The notes under the pieces: generated by a model | What the model saw: only the letters and a program-made list of their open reading frames with translations | Told to the model about the DNA's origin: nothing | The model's database searches: none | Shown: positions 1 to 11,800 of the stretch, piece by piece | Position numbering within the stretch: position 1 is the first letter of the stretch | How the letters are laid out: the number at the start of each line of letters is the position of its first letter | NCBI RefSeq assembly: GCF_051622035.1 | Contig: NC_135358.1 | Location: forward strand, 16,712,501-16,776,500 | Reading direction: 5' to 3' | DNA: 64,000 nucleotides | From: Arctopsyche grandis | Taxonomy: Eukaryota; Arthropoda; Insecta; Trichoptera; Hydropsychidae | Program-made: the position numbers and the translations under genes

Positions 1-397
1 TTCTCAACTGTTCACTCATGACTTTTGCTTTATTAACAACGTCTAAAGTGTCCTCTTCAAATCCAGCATGGCGACGTTTTGTTCGCAGTTGTTTTTTTTC
101 TTTTTTGAACTGGGCCCAATCTGGAGGCTTCGTTACTTCTTTTGTATTTTTACCTTTGTCAGTTTTATTACCAAATGGCTTCTTCGGTTTGAAAGTTTTC
201 TTTGCAACGCCATTTGACGGCTTGGCATTCTTCGCTGCATTAACCTTTTTGTCGCCGACTTTCGGGTGCTTGCCGTCGGAAACTTTGGTCGGTTTTTGCT
301 TATTTGGTGTTATTTTTGGCTTGACCGGGCTGGTTTTAGGTTTCTTGGCGACTTTTACGGTGGACTCCGCCCCTGACTCGCTTTTGGTTCGCTTCAT
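1..397 (-). CDS. peng: penguin (PUM3 / Puf6 family), N-terminal part, cut by window edge
   Basis: Read on the minus strand from ATG at 397, the frame is open to base 1 and gives about 132 residues. The first 85 are lysine-rich and low in complexity, as in nucleolar proteins. Then comes PPDWAQFKKEKKQLRTKRR and LDVVNKAKVMSEQLR, matching the conserved stretch just before the Pumilio-like repeats of human PUM3 (DW..FKK.KKEL, then the ..VVRAKQMWE.LR helix). The family binds RNA and works in 60S ribosome assembly in the nucleolus. The Pumilio repeats lie outside the window. The gene diverges from Trm1 across a 1.3-kb gap. The family is clear from the motif. The fly name is used by orthology, which is inferred. 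Confidence 0.78.
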   Translation of the reverse strand, partial: MKRTKSESGAESTVKVAKKPKTSPVKPKITPNKQKPTKVSDGKHPKVGDKKVNAAKNAKPSNGVAKKTFKPKKPFGNKTDKGKNTKEVTKPPDWAQFKKEKKQLRTKRRHAGFEEDTLDVVNKAKVMSEQLR

Positions 398-1723
398 CCT
401 GTTGACAGTTATAAGTTGCAACTGAGACACGTGCTTGCCGCATTGACAACTCCGGAGAAGTTTACTCGTAACGTGTAAAATAGCGACCATACGCGATTGT
501 GGAATGAAAATGAATCGCAGTCAGGGTTGGCAGGCGTCCGGATTTTGGTGGGAATATCCCGATTCAGTTACTTAAATTTCGCGTCCCGATATGCAGTCTG
601 TAATCCCCGAGTTTTAAATTGAACTAAAGAGACATTATTGATATAATTGCTGTTTTTGTATGCTTGAGTAAGTATGCAAGTACTGAGAAGTTCCCTTGGA
701 TGGATGGAAGAGATTCCTTTGGATGGATTTGAAGAGCAATACAAAAACTAAATTTATTTATAGACCCAGAGAAGAACGAATTATCGACTAACGAAAAACG
801 GATAAAATCTTTAAGTAATGAAAATGCAACCAATGTATATAAAATAGCGGTTTGGTGATTAGTCACAAAAATCTCGATTATTAAACATCTGGCACCCGAA
901 AGTTCTATCCATCGAGAGTTACCCATATGAATTGTCATACTAATAAGAACTCGAGTGCCAAATATTTCGTATTCGCGATTGGCGCCGTCCACACACACGA
1001 TATCTACTACCGATATTTCCATATCCAGTTCCCATATTGCAACCTGTGGTTGCTATTTAGACGGCTCGGTGGAAAGATCGGTAGATAAAGACGGCTCGGT
1101 GGAAAGACCGAACTTTTTTACCGTTGCTAAATAACTTGGAGGCCGAGAATGGCAAAAGAAAAATAATTAATAACAGAAAACGTACACGAAGAAAATATTT
1201 TTAAAATGAAATTAAATTAGCAAGAAATGAAATTTTTTTATGGTTTTCGTTATATTTTGTAATAAAAAAAACATGTGTAAAGTTAGCACGTGGTTTGAAA
1301 AGATTTAATAAAAGTAATAATAAACAAACTGCTACTATCAAAAAGCTTGAGGGAAGATTTCTAAATTCGTCAAGACGTATTTGAAAATGACTAAAATGTG
1401 AAGTATCTAAAATGAAAGTAAAATCTTGTTTCAAATGAGATGTTTTGAAAGTGTGTCAAAAATGGGGTTCAGTGATTACTGGTCACAAATTACTCGTCAC
1501 AAAGTCACTAAAATCTCTATAATGGAACATCTGGCAGCCGAAAAGTCCATCATACTAACGATAACTATCATAGTAACGAGAACTTGAGTGCCAAATATTG
1601 TGTATTCGCGATTTTCATGGCAAAAATTGTCTTTGTGACCACCCCAATGTGACGAATAGTCCAATTACCCAAAAATGGAAGCAATGACACGATGCCTGTA
1701 TTTATGTGTATTTAGCGTGAATA
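398..1723. other. Intergenic region between divergent penguin and Trm1
   Basis: No convincing coding frame. It should hold the two divergent promoters, but I see no clear TATA/initiator pair. Two copies of a roughly 23-bp unit (agacggctcggtggaaagac) sit at 1057-1113, and a diverged repeat pair is listed separately. Short open frames here lack any recognisable motif. Confidence 0.5.
851..1615. repeat. Pair of diverged ~130-bp direct repeats
   Basis: Bases 851-985 and 1480-1615 align over most of their length. Both contain a gtcacaaa start, an atctggca.ccgaaa block, an actaa..a.aactgag-like block and the shared end gagtgccaaatatt.cgtattcgcgatt. I recognise no coding capacity or terminal structure. 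It may be an old local duplication or two copies of an unknown interspersed repeat. Confidence 0.5.
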
Positions 1724-4700
1724 ATGTTGACATGCACGTTGACAGATTTTAGCACGAGGTTGGTCGCAAGTAGGCTGCAGTGTTTGTATCGAATGGGGGC
1801 CACCAGAGCCGGAGGGGTCGAAGCGGGGGGTCTGAGTGGGGCGGCCGTCGAGGGGAGCGGGGGCGGGGGCGGGGATGGAAACGGGGACGGGGAAAGGGAA
1901 AGGGATCGGGTGTCGTGGGGGCGCGAAGGACAGGCGCATTTCCAGCTGGAGGCCGATCGCGTATTCTACAATCCAGTCCAGGAATTCAACCGAGACCTCA
2001 GTATTGCCGTGCTGCGAACATATCTTGCAAATTTCAAACGGAATTCCACTGATATTGTAAATGTATATTATTTCATTTATTTACATACTTTCACTCACTC
2101 GAATAAATATTTACTTTTTACATTTTATTTCATGTTTATATATGCATATTATTACTATTCATTATCATTAGCAATGGAATACTAATTTGAGTTAAATCAT
2201 ATAATTTCCTTAATCTCGTTTTGTAGTTATTAGTTCAAATTTTACACATATGACAGACTTTTAAATTGCCCATTAATATATATGGGATAAGATATATCTG
2301 TTAATGAAAAGTTCTTATTCTTACAACATATGTTTTAAAATGCTGTTTCTTTTTTTACTCGTGGTCGCTTCAATTTCATTTATTGTAATGTATAATACTA
2401 CAATAGTAGTTTTTGGCATTGAATGAAATACGGTTTTTTTTTTGTAGTCATTAACCGTTTGCCAGCGGCTGTCTTCCACAGAATTTCTGATCTTTGCACG
2501 GGATTTTGAGGCTCATATGCGCCTATTTCAACTGTTGTGAGGTTCAAAATTGGTTGAATATATTACTGAGTTGAATGCCATCTATTCAATTTGCTTAAAA
2601 TTAATATATACCAGTCAAAAATCAGTTTTTTGTGGAACCATACGGAAACCTCGTTTATACAATTATGAAGAATGATTATTTGACAATTAAGCCAAAACTA
2701 CGAGATATATTATGTATTTTATTGTTTAAAATAATACTTTATTTGTTTTGTAACATATCTGGTTACTTGAGTAAATATTAAAATCTGTATTTAAGGTCGA
2801 AAACTCGATTGCCAAATTCGCGAAAAAGGTGCCGCGTACAGGGCTTGTTCGCTATATTTATTGCCACGGGCAAAGGGTTAATGGTTCCTATTTAAAGAAG
2901 AAATTTAGACCATTTGTATTTTAAAATGTATATGTTATAATTTATTTTTTAATATGTGTATGTTTTTATGTTTACATTATATTTACTAAATACATATCAA
3001 TATTTTGTAGTCAAAGGTGACCCTTCTTGAAGCCCTATCAGCTTCGGGCTTAAGGAGTATGAGATATGCTAAGGAAATTGAAGGCATCGATACAATTATT
3101 GCTAATGATATATCAGCAAAAGCTGTGGAAAGTATAGAAGCCAATATTGAATTGAACAAAGTTGGCCATATTGTAAAATCCAGTCACGACGATGCAACGT
3201 AATTTACCAATTTGATGTTCAGTCAGGTTTTTATATTAGAAAATGTTATTTAAAAGGCAATTTTTCTTCCAGAATGATCATGTACAAAAACAAAGGGAAA
3301 AACAATCGTTTCACTGCGCTGGATCTTGATCCGTATGGATGTCCGTCGATATTTTTAGATGGGGCTGTACAGTGTGTGGACGATGGTGGATTGCTATTAG
3401 TTACAGCTACAGATATGGCAGTGCTCGCTGGTAATTGCCCAGAGACGTGTTATTCTAAATATGGTTCAATCAGTCTCAAGTCTAAAGCGTGTCACGAAAA
3501 TGTTAGTATTTGTATTCTGTTTTGGTTAATTATATTTTTTATTTTGATTCTGATGGTAAATTTACTGTATATTCTAGGGCCTAAGAATACTTTTACAATG
3601 TATTGAATCGCATGCTAATAGATACGGGCGATATATCGAACCTTTACTCAGTGTTTCGGTGGACTTTTATATACGAGTTTTTGTAAGAGTTTTTTCTGGA
3701 TCAAATGAATGTAAAAAAACTACCAGGTAAATGCTTAATTACTTATTTGTGAACATTTTCGATTTCAATTGGAATAATTTGGTTTGTTTGTTTTAGCAAA
3801 TTATCTATGGTTTATCAATGTGTTGGATGTGATAGTTTTATTTTACAACCGTTAGGCATATTTAAACCTAATCCCACAGCTAAACTGCCTGATAATATGA
3901 AAGCTTGTTTACCACACACACCGACAGTTTCTCCTAATTGTGATCATTGTGGTCATAAGTATCATGTATGATTATAATATTATAAAAATCTTTATGTAGT
4001 ATATTTAATTGTATACGCTTATGTATTGATGCTTTTGGATTTTAGATGGGTGGACCTATTTGGTCTGGTCCATTACACAATATGGCTTTTGTAGAAAAAC
4101 TTCTTAAATTGATACAGTCAGAAGGAGATAAATTCTCAACAGCGAAAAGAATGGAAGGCATGTTGTTCATGATAAGTGAAGAATTAAACGATATTCCATT
4201 ATATTATTCAATGGAAAAATTTTCTGCAGTACTTCATTTACAAAATATTCCAATGTTAATAATGAGGTCAGCACTTGATTCTTGGTTTTCATTGCTTGTA
4301 TTGTATTAAAGTACAATTTATTTCATTAATTCTTATAATACAATAATAATATGTACGTATGTATATTTTTAGGTCAGCGATAATGAATGGTGGATATAGA
4401 GTGTCTTATTCACATGCTTATAAAATGTCTGTTAAAACAGATGCTCCGGCAGCATTTTTGTGGGACATATTTAGGAGTTGGGAGAAAATTCACCCGGTTA
4501 AAAAATCGAGGTTTTTTAAATATATACAATTTTTTTTTTTATGATCGTTTAGCATAAATTTTTTAATATGCTTTTTATTTTAATTTAGATTAGTCGAAGG
4601 TAGTCCAGCACAGGCTATTTTATCGAAAGAAATTGTTACTCAGGTTGATTTTACTGAACGTCATGATGCAAACCCTGATAGTAGAAAACATGGGTTTTTG

Positions 4701-4976
4701 AGATTTCAATACAACCCTTTGCCGTTTTGGGGACCTGGTACTAGATCTACTGCAAGGTCAGTAAATATTCTGCTGCATACCTGTATATTTTTGGAATCTT
4801 TATGTAATTTTTTTTGTTGTTTTAGAGTCGGGGAAGATAAAATGAATAGAAGTAGAAAAAATCAAAATAAAAATAGCATACATAAAAGTAAAGACTTTAA
4901 TCTTAAAAGAGAGAGATCCCCTGAGACCCCTATAGATGATATAAAACATTTGAAAGTTGAATCTGATAATACGTGA
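1724..4976 (+). CDS. Trm1: Trm1: tRNA (guanine26-N2)-dimethyltransferase
   Basis: Nine exons: 1724-2056, 3011-3198, 3273-3501, 3578-3726, 3797-3965, 4046-4266, 4373-4510, 4589-4756, 4826-4976. Joined they give 1746 nt (581 residues) in frame with GT/AG ends throughout. Family motifs in order: [17 protein letters not shown]; the SAM-binding [11 protein letters not shown] and NDIS; the DPYG catalytic motif at residues 193-196; [15 protein letters not shown]; a four-Cys zinc site (C308, C311, C348, C351); [12 protein letters not shown] and [14 protein letters not shown] near the end. The enzyme dimethylates G26 of tRNAs in nucleus and mitochondria using SAM. The 1724 start adds an N-terminus that could be a mitochondrial presequence. 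The next ATG (about 1793) would give a 558-residue form. A GC-rich stretch (1800-1920) encodes a glycine-rich linker. No C-terminal CCCH finger is visible, unlike human TRMT1. A poly(A) signal lies at 4988. Confidence 0.93.
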
Positions 4977-5440
4977 TTTTTATTTAAAATAAACATTTAT
5001 AATTAAAATTTAAATGCTTTTTCTTAATTTTATCCCATTTTATCCTTTTATGTTTACCATATAAAATATTTAAGTTGAATATTGGATTAAAATAATAGTA
5101 GATTTGTATTAGTATTATAAATTTATTTATTTGTTTTACATACATTTGAATTAATTGTTTAATTAAAAATAATATAAAATTTTTAATTAAAATTTGAATG
5201 CCATATCTCTATACATATACATAAGAGTATAATTTATTCGTGTATGTTGTTTGAAATATAAAAGATAAAATAAATGATTGTACAAAGAGGTGTAAATATA
5301 GTACAATGTTTGTCAAAAATACTATTTCATATAAATATATTAATAAAAATATGTTTTTTTACTACATAAAATTAAATGTAACTTTCACTAGATTTGTTAT
5401 AATTTTAATTAATTAATAATATTAATATCAATTCTTTTAC
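4977..5440. other. Convergent 3' ends of Trm1 and the PARP-like gene
   Basis: Very AT-rich stretch between two convergent stop codons. On the minus strand AATAAA (plus TTTATT at 5232-5237) could end the PARP-like transcript about 200 bases after its stop. No other feature seen. Confidence 0.5.
4988..4993 (+). promoter_or_regulatory. Poly(A) signal of Trm1
   Basis: AATAAA 12 bases after the Trm1 stop codon. Confidence 0.6.
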
Positions 5441-7852
5441 TTAAATGAAATACACAACATATTTGGGACAGTATTCATCGTCTCTAAATTTTGAAAATAT
5501 CTGGTTGACAGGTTCCCGTATTTCTACCACATTCTCATCAAAATCGGCTTCGGTGACGATGATCAATGCACTGGCCATCATTTTTTCGCCATCGTCATCA
5601 CAGTCTTTCAACGCGTGTTTAGCCATAGATGCGAATGTTACACCTTTTCCAAATGGCTGATGGTCACTTTTTACATAGCAACGCCAATTCCAATTGTGTA
5701 CCATTATCGATTTAGCATCGCGTCCTCTCTTCAGTCCACGGAAAACCACCATATCATGAACGTTTTCTTTTCCGTATGCTGCAATATATTCTAGCTTCCT
5801 AAGCGAATATCCGACATTCAAATAAGGGTTAATTATATTGGCTATACGTGTAATTGTATATATTTTTTCTGTAGTCATGTGGAACCTCTTGCATATTTTT
5901 GAATATTCTTCATTATCCTCTGAAAGCATATGGAAATAAATAATATTTTCGTCATTTGAGATCAGCGGGTTAATGTGAAGCATAGACGTTCTAATTGTGT
6001 TCATGATTTTTTTTTCAATTTCTTTGTATTGTTCCACAGGTTTTTGAGCTTCGTGCATCTGTTCTGTTATGAATCTTTGCATTTCAATGTCGTAGGCGTC
6101 GTTTTCGAATTGTTCAAAACTTGTTATATCCTCTTGAAAGAATTGAAATTCAGCATTGGTGTATGGAGATAATGCATTATTGTCTATTGACTGTAATGAT
6201 TGAGTCATCGATGTATTTGTTATATCTGTATTAGCTGGCCACCATACATTTTGACTTAGTGTTTGTAGTGTTGAGCTCGTGCTTGAAACATTAGTATCTG
6301 GCCGTGTATTTTGAATTGGTGGTATTAAATCTATTTGTTCGTTTTTAGCTTTGTAGATATTGCTAATTGCGCTTTTATTCGATTTGGCACTATATTCTTT
6401 AATATTAGATGATTTATCACTCAATTCCATTGCTGGTACGAGTTGTATATCTCGTCTAAGTTGAATATCATGCTTCCATTGTTGTTTAAGAATGGTTTCT
6501 TCTGCAAGATAACTCATGTTATACGGTAGACATTGTCTTTCAAACCTATTTTTCCATTCTAGTTCATTTGCTTTACGCGAATTATATATTTTACTGTTAT
6601 CTATTTCTTGTTTTGGTATAGGGATACTTAAATTATTTTCAAGAATTGGTGTTAAAGAAATTGCTGGCTTAAGTTGCATATTGCACCTAATTTGATAGTC
6701 ATAATTCCATTTTTCTTTGATTGCATTATCATGTACAAGTTTCCTTTTTTCAATTATTGAGAAATGATTTTTGAATCTCAACTGCCATTTTAATAGATTA
6801 TTGTCAAATGATTTACGTTTGTTACTATCAATATTGCTACGCTGTTCTATTTTAGATGATGTAGCTATCGGAGTTTCAATGTTCGAGTTAAATTTAATTT
6901 TTTTTAGTTCATTAGATTGAATTTCAAGCGTGAAAGCTCTTTCGCTCTCTTTGCGCTTTTCGTTAAATAACCATTTTTTTTCACATTTCTTCTGCCATTT
7001 AATGTTTTCAATTTTTTTATTTTGACGTGTATTTTCACGTTGTTGACGCATATTCAAGCAAAATTCTTGTTCGAAAATTTTGTCTTCAAGTTCCTGTAAC
7101 TCATTAATCACTGAACTAATATCTTGTAATCGTGTATTATCGTCCTCCAAATTTTCATTAGATTCACTATTTTGAATACTTTCTATCCATTGTTTTACGC
7201 TACTATCAAATTCCTCAGGTTCATGTTCTCCGTTAAATGTCCAAAAAGTATTAAAAATATCATCCCATATTTCTGTAATCACCAATTTTGCTTCTGCCTG
7301 TTCCCTAAATTCTTCCAGTTTTTGTTGTGTTTCATCCAATGTAATAAAATGTTTTTCTGGCAACTCACTATCTTCCACACAATGGTGCATTTGAATCGAT
7401 GATAGGGCATTGTATAGAGCTGCAGCTGAAATTGTAGCTTCTTGTGATTCTTGAAGTGAAGATTTTTCACATTGATCCCAAAAATTTTCATTGAAAATCG
7501 ATGGATCATCTAAAACGAGCGAGTCATCTAGATGTTCATTACTTGTAGATATTAAGTCAAAACTGGATAGCTCTTCGCTTGTATGCTCTTCAAATGAGAG
7601 TTCTTCGAATGATAGTTCTTCTATGTGAAACGACTGATCTGCAGGAAATGAGCGTATCTGAGATGTTGAGGTGTCTGCATCGAGTCTTGCGATCAATGAA
7701 CATTGTTTTTCTTCCAGTAATGTTGTCTCTTGTGTAGGTATCTGTTTGATCGATTCATTTCTGACCTCTTCGCTCTCAACATGTTGATTGTTTTCTGTCG
7801 ATTCTTCAGAGCTTGTGTTGGCTTTTTTACCAGGAGACACGGGGTCGCCCAT
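5441..7852 (-). CDS. 803-residue protein with degenerate PARP (ADP-ribosyltransferase) domain
   Basis: One uninterrupted frame. The bases just before ATG at 7852 (ttatttttaaatag) resemble a splice acceptor, so an upstream non-coding exon is likely. Residues 1-140 are acidic and Ser/Glu-rich, with iterated EELSFEE. Residues 270-480 hold about three diverged copies of a W-rich charged unit (KWQ..C/F...., W..D.QLR.DIQL.PA). Residues about 667-803 follow the PARP7/11/12-type catalytic fold: ITRIANIINPYL at the start, then FRG, FGKGVTFAS and the terminal CPKYVVYF. The NAD-binding His of the usual FHG is Arg (about 705) and the Tyr of G.YF is Thr (about 739), so two residues of the H-Y-E/phi triad are gone. 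I infer a catalytically dead or non-canonical PARP. No WWE or CCCH motif is visible. The long N-terminal part is not recognised. Confidence 0.75.
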   Translation of the reverse strand: MGDPVSPGKKANTSSEESTENNQHVESEEVRNESIKQIPTQETTLLEEKQCSLIARLDADTSTSQIRSFPADQSFHIEELSFEELSFEEHTSEELSSFDLISTSNEHLDDSLVLDDPSIFNENFWDQCEKSSLQESQEATISAAALYNALSSIQMHHCVEDSELPEKHFITLDETQQKLEEFREQAEAKLVITEIWDDIFNTFWTFNGEHEPEEFDSSVKQWIESIQNSESNENLEDDNTRLQDISSVINELQELEDKIFEQEFCLNMRQQRENTRQNKKIENIKWQKKCEKKWLFNEKRKESERAFTLEIQSNELKKIKFNSNIETPIATSSKIEQRSNIDSNKRKSFDNNLLKWQLRFKNHFSIIEKRKLVHDNAIKEKWNYDYQIRCNMQLKPAISLTPILENNLSIPIPKQEIDNSKIYNSRKANELEWKNRFERQCLPYNMSYLAEETILKQQWKHDIQLRRDIQLVPAMELSDKSSNIKEYSAKSNKSAISNIYKAKNEQIDLIPPIQNTRPDTNVSSTSSTLQTLSQNVWWPANTDITNTSMTQSLQSIDNNALSPYTNAEFQFFQEDITSFEQFENDAYDIEMQRFITEQMHEAQKPVEQYKEIEKKIMNTIRTSMLHINPLISNDENIIYFHMLSEDNEEYSKICKRFHMTTEKIYTITRIANIINPYLNVGYSLRKLEYIAAYGKENVHDMVVFRGLKRGRDAKSIMVHNWNWRCYVKSDHQPFGKGVTFASMAKHALKDCDDDGEKMMASALIIVTEADFDENVVEIREPVNQIFSKFRDDEYCPKYVVYFI

Positions 7853-8878
7853 TCTATTTAAAAATAAACAATAAAATTACACCATATCTCGTCAATATTA
7901 TTATGCGTAGAAGAAGTCGAAAATGTAGCATTTATGACTGCTATGAAAATTCAAAGTTCATTTTATATTTTTTTAGAATATCAGTGTAAATATACATATG
8001 TACATTAATTAATAATTTCAATATCGATTTGATTGTTCAAACAGGTGACAAATACATATGTATTGTTTGTTATTTTTAAATATCATCATATGTACATATC
8101 TGCGTATACTTATTTCCATTTAATTTGGTATAAATTAGTTTTTATAGGTAATATGAATTATTATATGGGTAGTGTATTTATCATGAAGTACTCAATTAAA
8201 TAGTATTGTTGCAATAACAATGTTATAGTAAAAAATTAAACAATGTGAAAATTGTTTAGGTAAAAATTATACCAATGAATTTATTTCAATATTCACATGT
8301 GTGAATAATCCATTACCATTAATTGTAATAAAATATCAGAAAATATATACATATACATATGCAGAAGGGTACAAAACATACTTAATTATGTGGTATATTT
8401 ATAAAACATTAAATTGTTATGAAATTGTAATATAATATGTGAGTTTTTAACCTTGTTTTATCGCTCATCTTCAACACCTCTCAATTACAGTAAATATTAA
8501 AAATAAATTTGTCCATTAGCGACATGAACGATTTAATATATATGAATTGTGGTGTTGCCAATTGAAATATTAATGTGTAAAGTGTACTCTGTATTTATTT
8601 TTCGAGATAGGTAAGTAAATATTTCCTCATGTTTCAGCTTTAAAGAAATTGTGTCGTTTCAAGCAAATAAGTATGATTGTAATAATTATATATTTAAATT
8701 ACATGAATATCTATGATTTAAAATACGGTCATTAACATTAAGTTTTGTAAGAACTTTGTAGTGCATATTTTTGCATACATCGGTCACCGTTAAATAAAAA
8801 CTGAATTTGGTTGGCATAAATGGATTGCATATATTTATTCAATTTTAATGTATGTACATTTGATTTTGAATGAAGTTT
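7853..8878. other. AT-rich gap between PARP-like gene and TIL gene 1
   Basis: No coding frame. It contains the probable 5' region of the PARP-like gene and the 3' UTR of TIL gene 1, plus short tatgtacata runs. Nothing else recognised. Confidence 0.5.
8834..8839 (-). promoter_or_regulatory. Poly(A) signal of TIL gene 1
   Basis: AATAAA on the minus strand, 40 bases downstream of the stop codon at 8879. Confidence 0.55.
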
Positions 8879-11800
8879 TTAAGGACAGGCTTCGCGCTTG
8901 ACGCATTTGGAGCCATTTCTCAGGTAGCCAGATACACAGACACAGCCCTGAATGCATTTCAAGCTTGGTACTTCTGATCTTTGTTGGCAACTTGCTTGAA
9001 TTTTGGGTACACAAGTACTTTGACGCTCATTCACCCCACAGCCTGAGTGATAAATATTTATTGAGTATAGTATATGTGGTGTTCACATAATAAGTAGTTA
9101 ATATAATACTTACTGCAATCTTCAGGTTTTACACAGACACCATTCTTGCGTATGTAGCCGTTTATGCAGAAACATCCTCCAACGCAAGGTACATAACATG
9201 TGGAGATTCGTTTTTCGCACGTTGGTGGACAAGCAGAACCGCAAGATTTGTATTCTTCATTTGGCCCAACACATTTATTCGCTGCAATGGAAATTTTATA
9301 ATAAAAAATGTGATATTGAAATTTTATAAGAAGAAATGTGATACTGTAAAATAAACATGTATTGTAGAAATTAACATACGACAAGTTGATGGAAGGATAC
9401 ATTTTTGATTATTCCTTACGTATCCTTTTTTACAGAAACATCCTCTCTGGCAAGCTATGCGACACACTTGTGTAGGATTCTCACATGTAGGATCACAGGT
9501 TCCACATGTAGTAAATTCTTCATTTGTATCATTGCAAGCTACAGCTGAAACAGTTATTTAAAAAAAAATGCATTCTGTTATAAGAGGTTTTAAATACAGT
9601 AAGTTGAAACTCGGTCTCCGTCACGGGCCCGAATGTGAAACGCCCGAAAACGCAAATATCTGAAGGCAAAGATCGAAAATCGAAAGATCTTAAGTCGAAA
9701 GATCAAAAAAAAGGGTGCATGGTAAACGGTACATGCTCACGTACATACTCACTTAATTTGCGCGAGCAGGATACAACAGGAACAAGAGGATCAGGCTTTT
9801 CCTCCCGTATTAATGTGCGCGCGCAGAATACGGGAAGAAAAGCCTGTTCCTCTTGTTCCTGTTGTATCCTGCTCGCGCAAATTAAGTGAGTATGTACCGT
9901 TTACCATGCACCCTTTTTTATCTTTCGAATTAAGATCTTTCGATTTTCGATCTTTGCCTTCCGATATTTGCGTTTTCGGGCGTTTCAGATTCGGGCCCGT
10001 GAGGTAGACCCGTTGAAACTATACTGTGAGTTTGAATGAGTTTTTCCAAAATCTAGACATACATAGCTTCATCTTTACGCTTTCTTGGATCCAAAAAGGG
10101 CAGATTCTCATTTCATAAAAATATAGTACATTATGAATAATTTATATTAAAACTATAAATAAGATAAAATTTAAACTTACGACAATCCTCAATTTTTATG
10201 CACGTTCCATTGTCCTTTATATAACCTGATTTACAGAAACATCCTGGGACGCATAAGGCAGGGCATATTCTGATTCTATTATCGCAAGTGGCTGGGCAGG
10301 CTGAACCACAACTGTTAAACTCTTCATTGAGTCCAGAGCAAACTCGAGCTGGAAGATTGAATGAAGTGAGAATAAATTGAAATAAATAAATGTATGGTAT
10401 GATGGTCGTCCTGTAGTCTTACGGCAACTTCCTTGCGGGATGCACTGTCCATTTTGCCTAACAAATCCTGGTTTACAGAAACAGCCTCTGTGACAACCAG
10501 GTAGACATTGAGGTGTCAGATTATCGCAAGTAGGATCGCACGATCCACATGCTTTAAATTCTTCATTAGGAAGGGTGCAAACAATTGCTGGAAACAAATT
10601 CGAGCTCTCAATAAAGTATTCTAATATTATAAGATATTCCTCACGGGATCGAATGTAAATGCACGAAAAACCAAATATCGGAAGGCAAAGATCGAAAATC
10701 GAAAGATCTTAAGTCGAAAGATCAAAAAAAAAAAGGGTGCCCTTCTTTGCCTTTCGATATATGGTTTTTCGTGCATTTACATTCGATCCCGTGAGGTAGA
10801 CCCCTGTGTCTACATATGTAATTTAACTTACGACATTCTTCTACTGGGATACATTGACCGAGATGTCTTATGAAACCGTCTTTGCAGAAACATCCTTCGG
10901 CACAATCTTTAGTACAAACAGGTGTCCTATCGTCGCAAGTTGGTTGACATTTTGTTCCGCATGTTTTGAAAACTTCGTTTGGATTCGAACAAGGAGGTGC
11001 TGAAAATTCAAAAAGTTTTATTAAATGTTACATATATTGTTTTATAAATGTTACATATGTATACACTGAAATAAATTAGCTTACGACAAGTAGCTTTTGG
11101 CACACACACTCCTGATTTTCTGACGTAGCCTGTTTTACAAAGACATCTATTTTTGATACAAGGTGTACTCAAGCAACTAGAATCTGGACTACCATTACAA
11201 TTTGTGTCACATGGTGTGGAACAATTGAATACATCTTGAGTTTGTGAATTATTGCAACCTAGCAAAAGAATAAAGTGTGAGTGTAAAAAAAAGGTATAAA
11301 TCCGATTACATATTTATTGTATTTGCTCGGTTACATTGGTTGGCAGGCACACAGGCTGCCCCGATTCGGACGAATCCAGGTCTACAGAAGCATCTAGGAA
11401 TACATTCGAAGTCTGGTGGTGGTACCGTGCAACCTCTAACAACACCTTCTACTAAACTCAAACAATCTTCATCAAAGGAACAGAATGCTGGACATTCGAC
11501 GACCTCTTCGTTGGTACTGCATGTGGGTGCTGTAAATTAATCCAGTATTGTTTGGAGAGTTTTCATTTTCGAAAAGCTTCAACTAGTTAGTTTGACTTTA
11601 ACTTACGACACTTTCTGACTGGAATGCATTTGCCTAGATGCCTAACGTATCCTTCTTTACAGAAGCAACCACGTACACACTGTTCAGTACAAGTAGGATT
11701 TCTGTTCTCACAAGTTGGTGGACAGTTAGAGCCGCATGTGTTAAACACTTCATTCACATCGTTACACCTAGGCGCTAAAATTAATTACTTTTAGCGTTTA

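Noticed and set aside
9635-10007. Open frames with Ser/Lys-rich products, also at 40314-40891
   Set aside because: They lie on the arms of a palindromic transposon; the same text appears on both strands.
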